Source of the DNA: Tipula vernalis
Taxonomy: Eukaryota; Arthropoda; Insecta; Diptera; Tipulidae
Assembly (NCBI GenBank): GCA_958295665.1
Contig: OY282558.1
Coordinates: 309,228,092 to 309,292,091, forward strand
Direction: 5' to 3'
DNA length: 64,000 bases
How positions within the stretch are numbered: the first letter of the stretch is position 1; every line of letters starts with the position of its first letter. A program made the translations under genes and the position numbers. A model generated the notes under the pieces. That model did not search any database. It worked only from the letters and a program-made list of their open reading frames with translations, and was not told the origin of the DNA. Positions 22,455-35,800 of the stretch are shown here, in pieces.

Positions 22455-23139
22455 GCGTGATTTACACGTTCCAACAATGTTTCCCAACAAAAAATGAAGA
22501 GATTAGTATATCGCGAATTTCATTTGAAAGACAAGAACAAATATATAAACAAACAAAATTTTGTTGGACTTTTTTTCTCAACTTTGTTTCCATAAAAAAA
22601 AATTTTGACTATAAAATATACTCGACCCGAGTATATTTTATGGAAACAAACAACAATAAACACATTAAAAATGGCGATTTGTAAAATTTTTATAGCGCTT
22701 TATTTTTATTTTTTAAAATTTTTATTTAAAAATTAAAATTTACTTTCGAACAATTTTCATTTTAGCCAAGAAACGTCGTAAATAAAGTGGTATCGCTGCG
22801 GCATTCGTCAAAAATTACATTGCCGATTTTATACCGCCAAAAAATTATAGCAAGCCAGACATTTTTGTTTTATTTTTTTATAAATTTTTGTTTAAAAATG
22901 GAAGTTTACTTTCGAAAAGCTTTATTTTAGCCAGAAAAGTTGTAATTTTGAAACATAAAGTTTTATTATCGCCCTATTCGACATCGTAGATTTTATACCG
23001 CCAAAAAGTTATAGCATGACGGACATTTTCGTTTTATACTTTTCTCTTTTTATCGCATGTAAATATTTTCTATTGCGTGTAGCTCTAAGTCTCAACAAAA
23101 AAAGTTGGAAAAACATTGTTGTAACGTGTAAATCACGCA
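22455..23139. mobile_element. MITE with TTAA target duplication
   Basis: The ends read GCGTGATTTACACGTT and the reverse complement AACGTGTAAATCACGC, extending to about 40 bp of imperfect inverted repeat. TTAA at 22451-22454 and 23140-23143 flanks it exactly. The 685-bp interior has two diverged copies of an AAAATTTTTATTT...GTTTACTTTCGAA segment and no gene. Confidence 0.75.
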
Positions 23140-23402
23140 TTAAGGTGGATTTATATTATCAGTTCCTTTCAGTTCCTCCTCGTATCGTGTCAGACAAAAA
23201 AACATTGTTACATGTATTTTCTATATGAGTATTTATATTATCCATTCTTTTCCGTTCCTACTCGTACCGACACAGACACATATTGTTGAAAAGAATGTTT
23301 TGTCTGATATCTGGAGGCGAAAAAATACGAAAGAATAGCGAAACAAACAAAAATTGTAAATTGCTACTAAAACATTTTTGTATTTTTATGTGTTATCGTT
23401 AA

Positions 23403-23728
23403 GGCCCTTTCCGAAAGTTATACTTATTTATTTAGACATACTTATTTGCCGCCATCTTAAATAAGTATGTAAAATCATCCGAATTGATTTCACATACTTA
23501 TTTTTTATTTTGACTATTTTGTAACTATAAAATAATTTTTAATTAAATTTTTTATAAAACTTAATTACTACATAATAACACAATATGTATGCAATGAAAT
23601 TAACAGAATTTTGGTTTTCGTTTAAGATTTTTTTTTTTGTAAGAACATACTTATTTTAAGTTACCTCGCCAACATAATTATTTAAATAAGTAGATCTAAA
23701 TAAATAAGAATAACTTTCGTAAAGGGCC
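23403..23728. mobile_element. MITE of the GGCCCTTTCCGAAAG family, copy 1
   Basis: Terminal inverted repeats of about 45 bp start GGCCCTTTCCGAAAGTTAT. The left flank is TTAA and the right flank CTAA. It is the same family as the 37462-37931 element, which shares the ends and the ACATACTTATTT words throughout. Confidence 0.75.
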
Positions 23729-24236
23729 TAAGCCTTTCATACCAGGCCCCTCGGCTTTGAGCTTCGTAAATAAACATTTTTTATTTCGATTTTTAACTAA
23801 GTAAATTAGTTTTATTCGATTGATACCGTTTAATTTTATAGTAATAAATTCAATTTGTTGAAAAATAATTTAGTTTTAAGTGATAATTTAAAAAAAAGAA
23901 AAAATATATTGCAATGAAGTTATCTACAAAGCCAAGGCAATGCGTTTCACATTCGACTGCGAGATTTTAAAGTAGTACAAAGCGAAGTGCTTTATCAACA
24001 TAACCTACAAATCATATTTTTTGAACAATTGTTTCATACTTACCAAAAAATATAGCTCATATGTACTTGATAGTAAGAGATATTATAATATCTCAGTTCT
24101 TGCTATAATTCACGTGTAAAATAGACCTAAATAAAATATTTGATAGCAACCGAATGTTCAAAGCCAACGCCACCGGTATGAAAGGGTCTCAGCTTCGCAT
24201 TTGTGGTAACTAAATAAAGAAAAGTACTTTACTCTT
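23729..24236. repeat. Diverged inverted copy of the 25645-26160 element
   Basis: Starts TTTCATACCAGG and ends near AAAAGTACTTT. Over about 500 bp it is the reverse complement of 25645-26160, including the AGCCAAGGCAATGCGTT and GAATTATAGCAAGAACTGAG segments. Confidence 0.75.
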
Positions 24237-24375
24237 TACGTAACCCAAAGATACGAATAATGATAATCATACGAAGAAAATGCCTGAATTGAAAGGTACG
24301 GATAGTATAAATTGATGATGTCTGACACGATACGAGTAGGAACTGAAAGGAACTGATAATATAAATCCATCTTTA

Positions 24376-24700
24376 GTGGTTAAAGCTGCGGCGTTTGGAT
24401 CGGGCGATACCGAGTTTCGAATCCCAATAAGAGCGGGATGCAAAAGAGATTTTTCATCATCTGATTACGATCGCGGCGATGACGATGAACACAATTATGA
24501 ACCCATTCCCCCCTGTTGAGAGTGCAGAATTCATGGACTGACCCGGCCCACCTTATTGCATACAATATGCAGGTGATTAATACAAAACGGATCTATAGCC
24601 GTACGTCTTCGATTTGCCAACTACTGACTAAAGTAAGGACGGTAAAAGTTAAGTGCGAAAGAGCTGGGAGTGCCTTAAGCCGCAGAAAAGATTGAATACA
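24376..24700 (+). repeat. tRNA-derived SINE (probable)
   Basis: GTGGTTAAAGCTG at 24376 resembles an A box region and GTTTCGAATCC at 24413-24423 resembles a B box (consensus GGTTCGANTCC), about 35 bp apart as in tRNA genes. A GC-rich non-tRNA body of about 280 bp follows. It is not a functional tRNA, because no cloverleaf closes around it. The end is not sharply defined. Confidence 0.5.
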
Positions 24701-24975
24701 AAAAAAATCCAAAACTGAGGATTTATCGAGGGATTACTATAACGAAAAAGTGAAATAAATTCACCTCGTTTAAATTCAGGCCTTTTCCAATTACTTACTT
24801 AAATGTGGAACCCAACTTATTAAAATTAGTAAGCTGGGTAGGTAACTTATTTTTTGTCTCTTCCTTGCAAGAAAACCTAAGTTAATTGTCAGTTTGTCTA
24901 TGAAAATATTTCTAAGTGTACCAGAAAATTAAATGCATTTCAAAATTTGCATTTGAAACAAAAAGAAATCTATGG

Positions 24976-25075
24976 ACGTGTTCAATCGGGCAAAAATGAT
25001 AAAAAATATCTTGATATTTTATCGCACCCTAACTTCATTTCGTGATACTGTACGTCAAACCCGATTGAACAACCA
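24976..25075. repeat. Short palindromic MITE
   Basis: GTTCAATCGGGC at the left is mirrored by ACCCGATTGAAC at the right, and the centre contains GATAAAAAATATCTTGATAT. A related centre occurs at about 14320. Confidence 0.5.
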
Positions 25076-25499
25076 AAAAATAGACACAAAATTGATCGCG
25101 ATTTTCGTCCTATCCCAATTGTCAAAAATCGCGTTCTGAAAACGGAAATAATCCTGTTTTTGTGAAAATCGTGTAATGACAGATAGACAAAAATCCTTTA
25201 AGGCTGAAACAGACCAAGAGCAACGCGACATGTCCCAAACAATTCACACTATCGGCTGCTTGTATCCATTCAGATCCGAATTTTATTTGACTTTAATCAA
25301 AATTATTTTTTGTATTATTCGAGACTTATTTTGCGAAAGACGTTTATTTTTCAAAATATTTTATTTCAAAACAAATAGGTATGTACACACAAAAATAACA
25401 GAAACTAAACAATACGTCATATTTATTGAGGTTATGTTTAGCCGCAAGGAGCATTCTGTTTTTGCTGCTGGGTGAGGAACCTGTTGATGCGACGGCAGA

Positions 25500-26430
25500 A
25501 CCAACTCGATGCTCAGCGTCGAGTCATCTTTTAGTTAACTTTGGATCATCTTGTAGTTATCTTTTTTAGCTTTTATACTGCAGTCTGCAGAGTCAAATCG
25601 TAGTCGAGTCGAAACTCGGTTGAAACGTCAAAAAAAATCATTTAAGTACTTTTCATACCAGGCGCCTCGCCTCGAAATATTTAGTTACCACAAATGCGAA
25701 GCTGAGACCCTTTCATACCGGTAGCGTTGGCTTTGAACATTCCGTTGCTATGAAATATTTTATTTAGGTCTATTTTACACGTGAATTATAGCAAGAACTG
25801 AGATATTCTAAATTTGTAACGTACATATGAGCTAGATTTTTTAGTAAGTATAAAATATTTGTGCAAAAAATGTGATTTTTAGGTTATGTTGAGAAAGCAC
25901 TTGGCTTTGTACTACTTTAAAATCTCGCAGTCGAGTGTGGAACGCATTGCCTTGGCTTTGTAGATAACTTCATTGCAATATATTTCGTTTTTTTTTTAAT
26001 TATCACTTAAAAATTAATTATTTTTCAACAAATTGAATTTATTACTATAAAATTAAACGGTATCAATCGAATAAAACTAGTTTATATAATTAAAAAACGA
26101 AATAAAAATTTTTTATTTACGAAGCTCAAAGCCGAGGCGCCTGGTATGAAAAGTACTTTACTGTCGTATGTTCATAAGTTTTTCTTGTTTTATTTTCTGA
26201 ATTTTATAAAAACAAAATAACAAAGTTTTATGGCCACACAAAAATCGGAGATGTGCACACGAATTAAGAAATCAAAATGGTGTCTTTTTATTATTATTTT
26301 TTGTTGTTTTTATATTTCGACTCGACTCCGTTTATAGTGGATGATTTTAGAGTTAACTCGACTCGACCCTAGAATTTTTTTAGGTCGAGTTGAGTTAACT
26401 ACAAGATGACTCGACTCCGTTTATAGTAAA
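25500..26430. mobile_element. Inverted-repeat element enclosing a second one
   Basis: The outer arms carry GAGTCATCTTTTAGTTAAC on the left (about 25525) and its near complement on the right (about 26390-26415). The right side also has a 50-bp palindrome (26350-26401) between two copies of GACTCGACTCCGTTTATAGT. The inner element (25645-26160) has its own perfect ends. Confidence 0.5.
25645..26160. mobile_element. MITE with 26-bp perfect inverted repeats
   Basis: The ends are AAGTACTTTTCATACCAGGC continuing to CGCCTCG, and the exact complement on the right. The interior, about 460 bp, is non-coding. A diverged copy in opposite orientation lies at 23729-24236. Confidence 0.75.
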
Positions 26431-26833
26431 AGATAACCTAGGTTCAAACTCTATCGGATTCGAATCGAAAATGATGTTACAACATCCCTCCCCTGGTTAC
26501 CACACTTGTTTGATTGACCCTATGAAACACATGTACACAATTTTAACAGTGTAACATATTCAGCAGAATAAGAAAATAAAGAAACAAAAATGTCCTATAA
26601 TTGCATTACACTTCATCGAATAGTTGCGTTTTTTTTTTTATATATCGGCCATTGGAAAAAATTTTTGTGTGTGACAAATAGATATTAGAAAAAATTGACA
26701 AATGCTAGTTTTATTCTTATGTATTAATGTTTAATAAACAATTTGTAATTTCATGAATGAATTTTAATTGTTTTTATATAAATAATATCAAACTTCAGGC
26801 ACTGATGCATAAAGCATCCGCCTTGAAGTGACA
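26431..26833 (+). promoter_or_regulatory. Upstream region and 5' UTR of puf
   Basis: Non-coding, AT-rich. The transcription start cannot be placed and no TATA box or initiator is convincing. The sequence just before the start codon (GTGACAATG) is acceptable for insect translation initiation. Confidence 0.3.
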
Positions 26834-29800
26834 ATGTGCGATGTGTGTACCGAATTTTTGCATCTTCTTGTCTCCTGTAGGTCACCAACAATTTTTTTCA
26901 TTTCATTTATAATAAATGAAACTAAGATAATAGAGAATTATATTGTGTTGTAATAATTAAAAATATATCCCATATATATTTAAATAGTAGTATTTTTGAA
27001 ATTTGGTTACATGGAATAGTATAAATTTTTTTCTCTTTTCTTTTTTTTGTACTTTCTTTAGATGAGTCAAGAATAAGCAATAATGAATCTGAACATCCAA
27101 TTTTACTGAAGAATGAAGTTGATGTAGCTTTCAACTATGTTCACACATGGCCGACAAGGTAAATCATAGAGCCGATGATTTTCCACATTTTGATTTTCAC
27201 ACTAAAATTGAATTTAATTTTTATTTATAAATTTCCAGACAATGTATGTGTTGCTATCGGGATGTCAAGAATTTCGAAAGGTTTAATTTAATCATCCAGT
27301 CAATAGTCTGCTTGTCCGTATGTCAACTGAAAAATATAAAAAATATCTTATTAAATTCGAATAATATAATTAAAAATACATCTGGTAATAATAATAATGG
27401 TAATGCTAAAGCCGGGATCGAGATTGAGAATAGCGAGGCTAGTAGCAGTCCAAAAATATCAATTCCCCCTATTGAATCAAAATCCGTCGTTAGTTGTATT
27501 AATAGCAGTGAGGAAAACAAAGATGCAACAGCATCAGAGAAAAGTGAATCGAGTGCGAGTGGTAGTGTGAAAAGTAATGAAGAGAAATGGAATTTACAAG
27601 ATTTAGAGAAATTACTGTTATTAGTTTCCAAAGTATTTTTGTTAAATTTTCCCTTATATGTTGCTTATAAGCACGGTGTTCAAGCACGATGGGATGAAAT
27701 TTCAGCACAGGAAGCACAATCATTCAGTTTATTTTGTGATTTTCATGATACAGAGGTGCCTGCATTTTTATTTCGCAATGTATCCTTGTTCTGTAATAGT
27801 GGTGGCTTTGCAGCGATGACATTATGTTTCGAACAAGCAACATTCCCTGTATCAACAGCCCACGCAATCACCGCAATTATATCTAATTTAAAGATGTGGC
27901 TTAACTATCGAAGCATTGTACAATTATTTATACCAATCCGTATTAAAGTGTTACAATATATGTGTAAATTATCGGACCAAGATTTGCGCTCACCACCCAC
28001 CCGTTCAATGGCTGATTTCATGTGGGCCGCTGTCAAAGATCCACTTGATTCCCAAATATCATTTGACACGGAAGGACTTGCTTTAGCTTTTAAATATTTT
28101 ACATCAAGCACACTTACAATGAGATTAGCTGGAATGGCTCAAATAAATGCTCACATTAATTTATTTAATGATATTTGTACATCTGAAACTGTCGCCGAGG
28201 TTGAAATTGTTGGCCAAAAATTGGCCGATTGGCTAACCGAAAATCAAATAATATCACATTTATTTGGCCCCAATTTGCATGTTGAAGTTATAAAACAATC
28301 TCATATTGTATTGAATTTTTTAGCGGTTGAGAATCAAATGACCGAAGAACATATTACTTTAATATGGCAAGCGGCCCAATTAAAACATTGCTCGAAAACG
28401 GTTTACGATATATTACCGTCGCTTGTAAAAAATTTGGCCGCCAAACCAGCAATGCACTTATATTTTTTGGTTAGTCGTCTAGATCCTAAAGAGCATACTG
28501 AACAAAGTATTTATATCGCTCAAGCATTAACAAAATTAATATGGGCCCGAGATAATTCACGAGAACAAGGAACAGGATTGATATCATCTACCACAATTGC
28601 TCAACAAGACACAAGTGGTGCCGCTTCAAGTAGTGAAAATAGTGTAAGCATTGACGGCACCAATAGTGATGAGGATCAACATGATGAAGATAGTTCAGAA
28701 GATCGAAAGAGCCCTATTGAAATAGAAGGATGTTCAGACTCAGGTGCTCCACCTTGTAAACAAGCTCGTCACAAAATTTGCGATGATCCTATTGGTGAAA
28801 TTAAAATTGAGAAAAACCCTGAAATTTTAACAAAAGCAAAAGATAGTACAATGCCGATTATGGATCGAATTATGGTATCATTACACGAAGGATCAACGAG
28901 CGACGAAGAAGAGGAGGACGATGAAATTATTGGAACAGAAAATTTTGCAGCTATTCGAAAAAAATTTCGTAAAAGGAAAAAAACTCGTGTTACAAAAAAG
29001 CCAATTGAAGAATTAGTAGAAACTATATCGGATGTTGAATCTCCTAGTGATGGTGCTGCTATAAATGATAGTGATTGTAGTGAAACACAAATTCAAGCAT
29101 CAGTTTTGAATCATCTTCACGCGGATGGGCCATTTATTAGTGCTATACCAGACGGTCATATTATTGATATACTGAGTGGTGCTGAAAATGATGAAAGTTA
29201 TTCGTCACCAATGAGCAATAAATCAGAAAAAAATATGGCCGACTTTGATGATGAGGATTCTCCATGTGAAGAAGAATTAGTACAGTTGGCTCAAAGAGCA
29301 CATTGCTTGTCTTTTTCAATTCCACGTGCGAGGTCTGCTAGTCTAAGAGATGGAACAAGTGAACAAGGAAGTACAAGCGGCAGTAAATCAGACCGACGGT
29401 CGTCAGGAAATAAATCAAATGGGGAAATTTCTTTGAAAGAAGGTTCACAATCCAACTTTCAAGTATGTGATGTTTGCCAACCAGGAAACACACTTTTGTG
29501 GGACCTGCTTCAAGATGATAAAATTGTAAGTTACTAACCTTAGTGGCTAAGTAATATAAAGTATAATTTTAAACCTGTAAATATTTTCCATTTTAAAGGG
29601 TCAACTAGGCGACTCTCTAGCTTTGGAAGCAGAAAAGGCTCTTGGAAATTTATTGTGTTTCAACACGGATAAATTTATACGAACAAAATTCATCGAAGGC
29701 TGTTTACTAAATTTGTCATTAAATAAAAGTGTTATCGTTAGTCTACGATTACTCCCTAAGCTGTTTGCATCATTTCAGCAATTTCGTGCTTCAGATACCC

Positions 29801-32800
29801 ATCAGGTTAAAAATTAATGTCATATCACAATATTTAACTATTAATCAATCAGAGTTAATTTATTTATTGCTAACATATTTCTAACAATTTTTTAGGTTAC
29901 GATGTGGGCTGAGCGACAACACAAAATGATGAATATATTTTTTAACAATTTGAAACATTATGCAAATTCGTCGAAGCAAAATAATTCAATTAATATTTTA
30001 AATCAGAATGGTGGGTCAATGTATTCACATTTGACCCAAGTCCAAGTGCGTTTACAATTCTTAACTTCGGTAATGAGTTCAATGGGCTCACCGGAAATTT
30101 TTCGACTTAGTCTCGATCAAATTGATATATTGTGGTCATGGTTGGCAAATGATTCGGAATGTGCAGATTGTTTATTTGCATGGTTGCAATGTCAGGCGAA
30201 AGGGGGCGAACAGCATGCACTTGGAATTGAGGCTTTACATCATTTGTATTTAAAAAAATTACCAGAGCTGCAACCAGAAGGTATATCAATGGTAGCATTG
30301 GGTTTATTTCAACAATTATGTAGTCTAGCTAGGATTGCGGCAGCCCATTATGATCAACCGATTGATTCATTAGACATGGTTGGAATGGGTTATTTATGGA
30401 AAATTGCACTTAAGGCCAATAATACTGACGTTTCATTGGCCGCTATTCAATATATAAACTCTTACTACATGGGCCAACAATTAAAATTGGAGAAAGAGTT
30501 TATATCTCATTGCATGAATCATTTGACACAAGCCGCAGAAGAGTTAAATAAGTAACTATTTTATTAGGTATGGTAATATGTGTAAAATGTCTATACATTT
30601 TTTTTCTTCAATTTTAGTCCGGATCATCGGGAAAACGCTTTGATGTGTGTACAACGTGCACTGATGCTGTTAAATACGCATTTAGAAACATTTCGCCGTC
30701 GTTACGCATATCATTTAAGAAGATGGGATTTGGAAGGAAAACGGTTTAGTTCTCATAGTGCCTTGAAAAGCGAAGGTCCAGGCCCCCCTCTTAAAATTAT
30801 TTTACAACCTGGTGGAGTATCAGATAAATCAGTATTACATCTACATGCAACTGATTTGGTAGCCGATCTAAAGGCAGAGATTGCAAAGTGGTGGGAAACA
30901 CTGCAAGGAGGTATAAAAACTTCGGGTGCGGCCGCTCCCGTTTTAGGTTTGTTATTAAGTGAAGGACCTTTGCGTATTATAACGCAAGGCCAAGAAATAA
31001 CTTCCGAATACGATGAAAGGACTCTGGTAGATGTAGGTTTTAAAGATAATCAAATGGTGTATGTGTCATTAGGAGGTCGAGGTGGTCGCCGGCGTGATCA
31101 TGTTGATCATCCTTCTCTTCAACCACCACCACCTAAAGATTGCCTTCCTACATTACTATTGTTACAACCGCAATATTTCGAGCAACTATTTAGGTTAATG
31201 CAAACCTTAGGTGATATGAAAATGCCAGGAAAACGTGGAAATTTAGTTCCTCACACAAAAGCACAACTTCTTTCTCGACGTGTTTGGGATACATTGGCTA
31301 TGCTTCCTACAAATTCAAATGTACTAAACAATTTGAAAGGATTATTTTGTGTACAACAAAAGGACAAATACATTAATTTAGATGAAAAAATGGATCAAGA
31401 TATCGTCGAACCGAATGACGAGAACACTACTGGTATAGGAGCATTAGAAGATAAACAAATTTTACCAATTCAAGAACTTTTAGACCCCGTTAATTTGCAA
31501 AAATTTATGTATGTTTTACATATAATTGAAAGTTTGTGTAAAACTAAATATACAGGCAATTGCTGCGGAAATCCGGAAGTGTTGTCTAAATTTAATACTA
31601 TCAAAATTAAACAAATAAAAGGAAATACACAGCAACAAAAGTCGGTTGAAATTCTCAGTCCCAATAAAATGGGAATTGAAAATAGTATGGAAGGCAGTGA
31701 GAAAGTGGGTAAAGAGAGCTCTAAAATTGATGAAATTTTAAGCAAAACAGATTCTGAGACAAAAAAATTTGATAAAGATAAAGAAAATATTAAAGAAATG
31801 ATTAGTGAAATAAAATTGAGTCAAAAGGACGATTTTATTCCTTGGTGTGACATTTTCATTAATTGTGGCGGATTGCGACATTTGTATGAGATTTTTATGT
31901 CAGGTGTTCTGCAAACTCAGCCGGAAGATACAGATAATTATAATGAATGGAGAAATGATTCGCTGGCGACTTTATTACGCGTTTTATGTTTATTAGGAAT
32001 TGAAATGAAACAAGATGATTCAGTTCCAAAATTGTCTGAGGTAGGAGTAAAATTAACTCAATTACTTTAGAATTTTTTTTTAATAATGGTTGCATTTCAG
32101 CATCTTTTAACTCTAATGTCGATAAAGGCAACTTTAAAACAAATATCATCAATATTATATGATTCGTCGTTTCCAACAAATCCTAATCAGGTTAGGACTG
32201 GATTTTGGGGTCGCACTCAAGTAAATTGCACGTTTTTTGCAAATCGGAAACAAAATATAATTACATTTATTTATCATTCTAGGTTATACACTTCGTAATG
32301 AATCTTCTCGTTTGCTTTGTTCATTCCTCGGAGGAGGCCCGTGTTTTATTATGGTCAGATGTGGAATTTTCTCAATGGTTGCAACGGTTAGTTTTAGATG
32401 ACCCAGAACCGGCTGTAAGGCGTGAAGTCTGCACTGGACTTTATAGAATCGCATTGGGAAATGCAAAAACATGTCACGAATTAATGGGGCCTTTGTTGTC
32501 AAAATTGATAAATTTCTTGCCTATCGCTGAAAAAATGACTTCACTAAACATAAATTATAATACACCCTCTTCAGCAGATGACGGTAAAGAACCTTATGGC
32601 CCAGCTTGTAGAGATTATTTTTGGCTAGTAGGACGATTAGTCGACACCTTACCAGTAGAAATGGTGAAAGAAAGTCTCGATGAACCCCAAGCAGCGTCAA
32701 TTGATATTGAAGCACTGTGCCGGAATGTCGCACAGTCTATATTGAGTCGTGATTTTTTAGAAACTCGGCACGGAAATCAAGATGATGGTCTCGTTGGATT

Positions 32801-35800
32801 ACTAACAATAATTGGAAATTTATTAAAATATGATCCACCGTTTAAGTTTAGCGCAGAAAGTGAAGAATTTATTGAAAAAATTTTCGAATGCCTTTTCGAT
32901 TTACCATCGTCAAATGATCGACACAAACCAAAATGTAAATCACAATCGTCACGTGCGAGTGCTTATGATTTGTTGATTGAAATGTGCCGAAATTGCCCGA
33001 AAAATTATAGCCTTCTACACAAAAAATTAATGGAACAACATCGCCCAGGTCCACATTCTCCCTATCCATGGGATTACTGGCCGAGAGATGATGGTCGTTC
33101 GGAGTGTGGTTATGTTGGTTTAACTAATTTGGGTGCAACATGCTATATGGCCTCTTGTATCCAACACTTGTATATGATGCCACAAGCTAGGGAGGCTATT
33201 TTATCTTTACCACCGCAGGCAGCTAAAAAACATGCGACCACATTGTATGAATTACAACGTATGTTTGCTTATTTACTAGAATCGGAGAGAAAATCTTATA
33301 ACCCGAAATCATTTTGCCGAGTTTATCAAATGGACCATCAACCGTTAAATACAGGAGAACAGAAAGATATGGCTGAATTTTTTATCGATTTAGTTTCTAA
33401 ACTAGAAGAAATGACATCCGAATTAAAGACTTTAGTAAAGAGATTATTTTGTGGTGTTTTGAGTAACAATGTTGTATCGTTAGATTGTGGTCACGTAAGC
33501 CGGACACTCGAAGAATTTTATACGGTACGTTGCCAGGTGGCTGATATGAGAAATTTGCATGAATCATTGGATGAAGTGACGGTTAAAGATACTTTAGAAG
33601 GCGATAATATGTATACGTGTTCACAGTGTGGGAAAAAAGTACGTGCTGAAAAACGGGCATGCTTTAAAACATTACCCCAAATATTATGCTTCAACACGAT
33701 GAGATACACATTTAATATGGTAACAATGTTAAAAGAAAAAGTGAATACACATTTTTCGTTTCCAATGAAACTGGATATGGTTGGTTATGTAGAGAAGACG
33801 CTTATGCCACAGCAGTATGAAGGTAAGTAATCATGCATGTTGTCAATTTATATTTATACTTTAATCAAACAATTTCTGGTTTTTTAAGAAGAGAAGCAAA
33901 AAAACAAAAAACCTATGAATCGCAACCTTAGTGAATCGGAAAATGATCAGAATATTGTTAATGTCGAAAATCAAGTGGAAATGATCGATAAATCAGAAAA
34001 ATCCTTTTCAAATGATCGTGAGTCTGCAAGCGATCAACCCGATGAAGAAGAAACTCTTGAACATCATGAATATGATTTGGTTGGCGTTACGGTGCACACG
34101 GGTACTGCAGATGGTGGTCATTACTACAGTTTTATAAAAGAACGTGGTATTTATGGTCAACTTCAAGATCGATGGTTGTTATTTAATGATGCTGAAGTTA
34201 AAATATTTGACCCTTCACAAATCGCTGCTGAATGTTTTGGTGGAGAAATGACGGTAAGCCGGTTACATATATATATATTTTTTAATTTAATTCAGTTGAT
34301 GTTTTATTCTAGAGCAAAACATATGATACGGTTACAGAGAAGTACCTAGATTTTAGTTTTGAAAAAACAAATTCAGCGTATATGCTATTTTATGAAAGAA
34401 GAAATAGTATTAGTAATATTGTGTACAATAGTAATAATAGCGATGTTTCAGAAAATAGTAACTTAAACGGAATTGAACATCAAATTCCAAGTTGTTCAAA
34501 CGGTGGTGGCAGTAAATCGCCATTTAAAATGGTAAATGCAAAAATTGAGGCTACAGTTAATAGTAATAATAATAATAACGATAGTAATAATAATAGCAGT
34601 GATGATAAAAATTTTAATTCAAATAAAAAAGAGACTGAAGTTATAAAAAATATAAATAATAGTGATTTGTCTTTGAATAATAATAGTAATATAAGTATAA
34701 ATAATAAATGTGATATAGATACTAAGAATAATTTAAATAGTAATAATATAAATAATAATAGTAATTTAAACAGCAATTCTAATTTGAACATAACAACATC
34801 ATCAACATCGAAAAATTCTACGTTAAGTAAAGAATTAGAAGAATGGATTTGGTTAGACAACCGACACTTTCTACAGGATAAAAATATTTTTGAGCATACT
34901 TACTTCAGGTAAGATATATTTATTTTCGATTATTTTAACATTTTAAACAATTACTTAAATTATTTATAATTTCTTCTTTATTATTAAACCGCTTTTAATG
35001 TTATATTCGTAAAACTATATAAAACACAAACACTTTATTTTTTAACCTGCTCCAATATTAAAGCAGAAAAAGGTTTCAACAGCTTTAACTTTAAGGAGGA
35101 TATTACATTATTGTATTTATATAGTTATAATAAATATAATTATATTTTTTAGAAAGAAAATACTTATACTGCATCTTGAAGAAGCTAAATAATAATAGCA
35201 TTTTCTTTGAAAAAAAATACAATTATATTTATATAATTTTATTGGATGGTCTATCCGGTTTCTGCCGGGTTTTACTCAAGATTAAATGGACTTTTTTATT
35301 TTTTATAACTTTATTAAATTAAATATGTATCACTTTGGTGTATCAACTTGTTGCCACTGTTAAATTTCTGTAATTTTTGGGTGAAAAACTGAACTAAGTA
35401 ATTCTCTGTTGGTTTCTAAGTCTCTTTTTGTCTCTAGGTCTCCTCTGAAGTCAATTTCCAATCTAAATGGGACAATGTAGTAAATTTAGATTTTCTTATA
35501 GTGTGAACGATGATGGTTAAGTTAATCGTCAAAACATTGATGGATTTTTTCTGTATACTCGATTAATTCATACAGCGCTTAAAACATTGCCTTGTTAGAG
35601 CGAAATAAGTTTTTATCCGAGACGTTAATAATTTCAATTATTATTTAGTTTGTCATTTGGTTGCGATATCCTCTTACAGTATGAACGGCAAAAAAGGTAA
35701 CCCAGATTACAAATAAACTTGATTAGGCAAATTTGGATTACTAATCTGTAGCCTGAACAAGCTATAATATGTTTTTACCTATATTACTTCTGCGTTGAAT

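Larger units (their letters stand above)
23144..24371. mobile_element. Inverted-repeat element, about 1.2 kb, with nested MITEs
   Basis: About 55 bp beginning GGTGGATTTATATTATCAG are mirrored at the right end (24317-24371). Its left end uses the same TTAA that closes the preceding MITE; the right flank is TTTA. Inside lie a MITE at 23403-23728 and another repeat copy at 23729-24236, so the original element was much shorter. Confidence 0.65.

Noticed and set aside
22412..22684. 90-codon plus-strand frame and similar frames at 20805-21392
   Set aside because: They lie inside inverted-repeat elements, have skewed composition and no motif.
24376..24450. Functional tRNA gene
   Set aside because: Box-like words exist but no acceptor stem or anticodon arm could be folded; a SINE is more likely.
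34480..34860. 126-codon Leu-rich minus-strand frame resembling membrane segments
   Set aside because: It is the complement of the Asn/Ser-rich coding stretch of puf exon 10; AAT runs read as Leu/Ile on the other strand.
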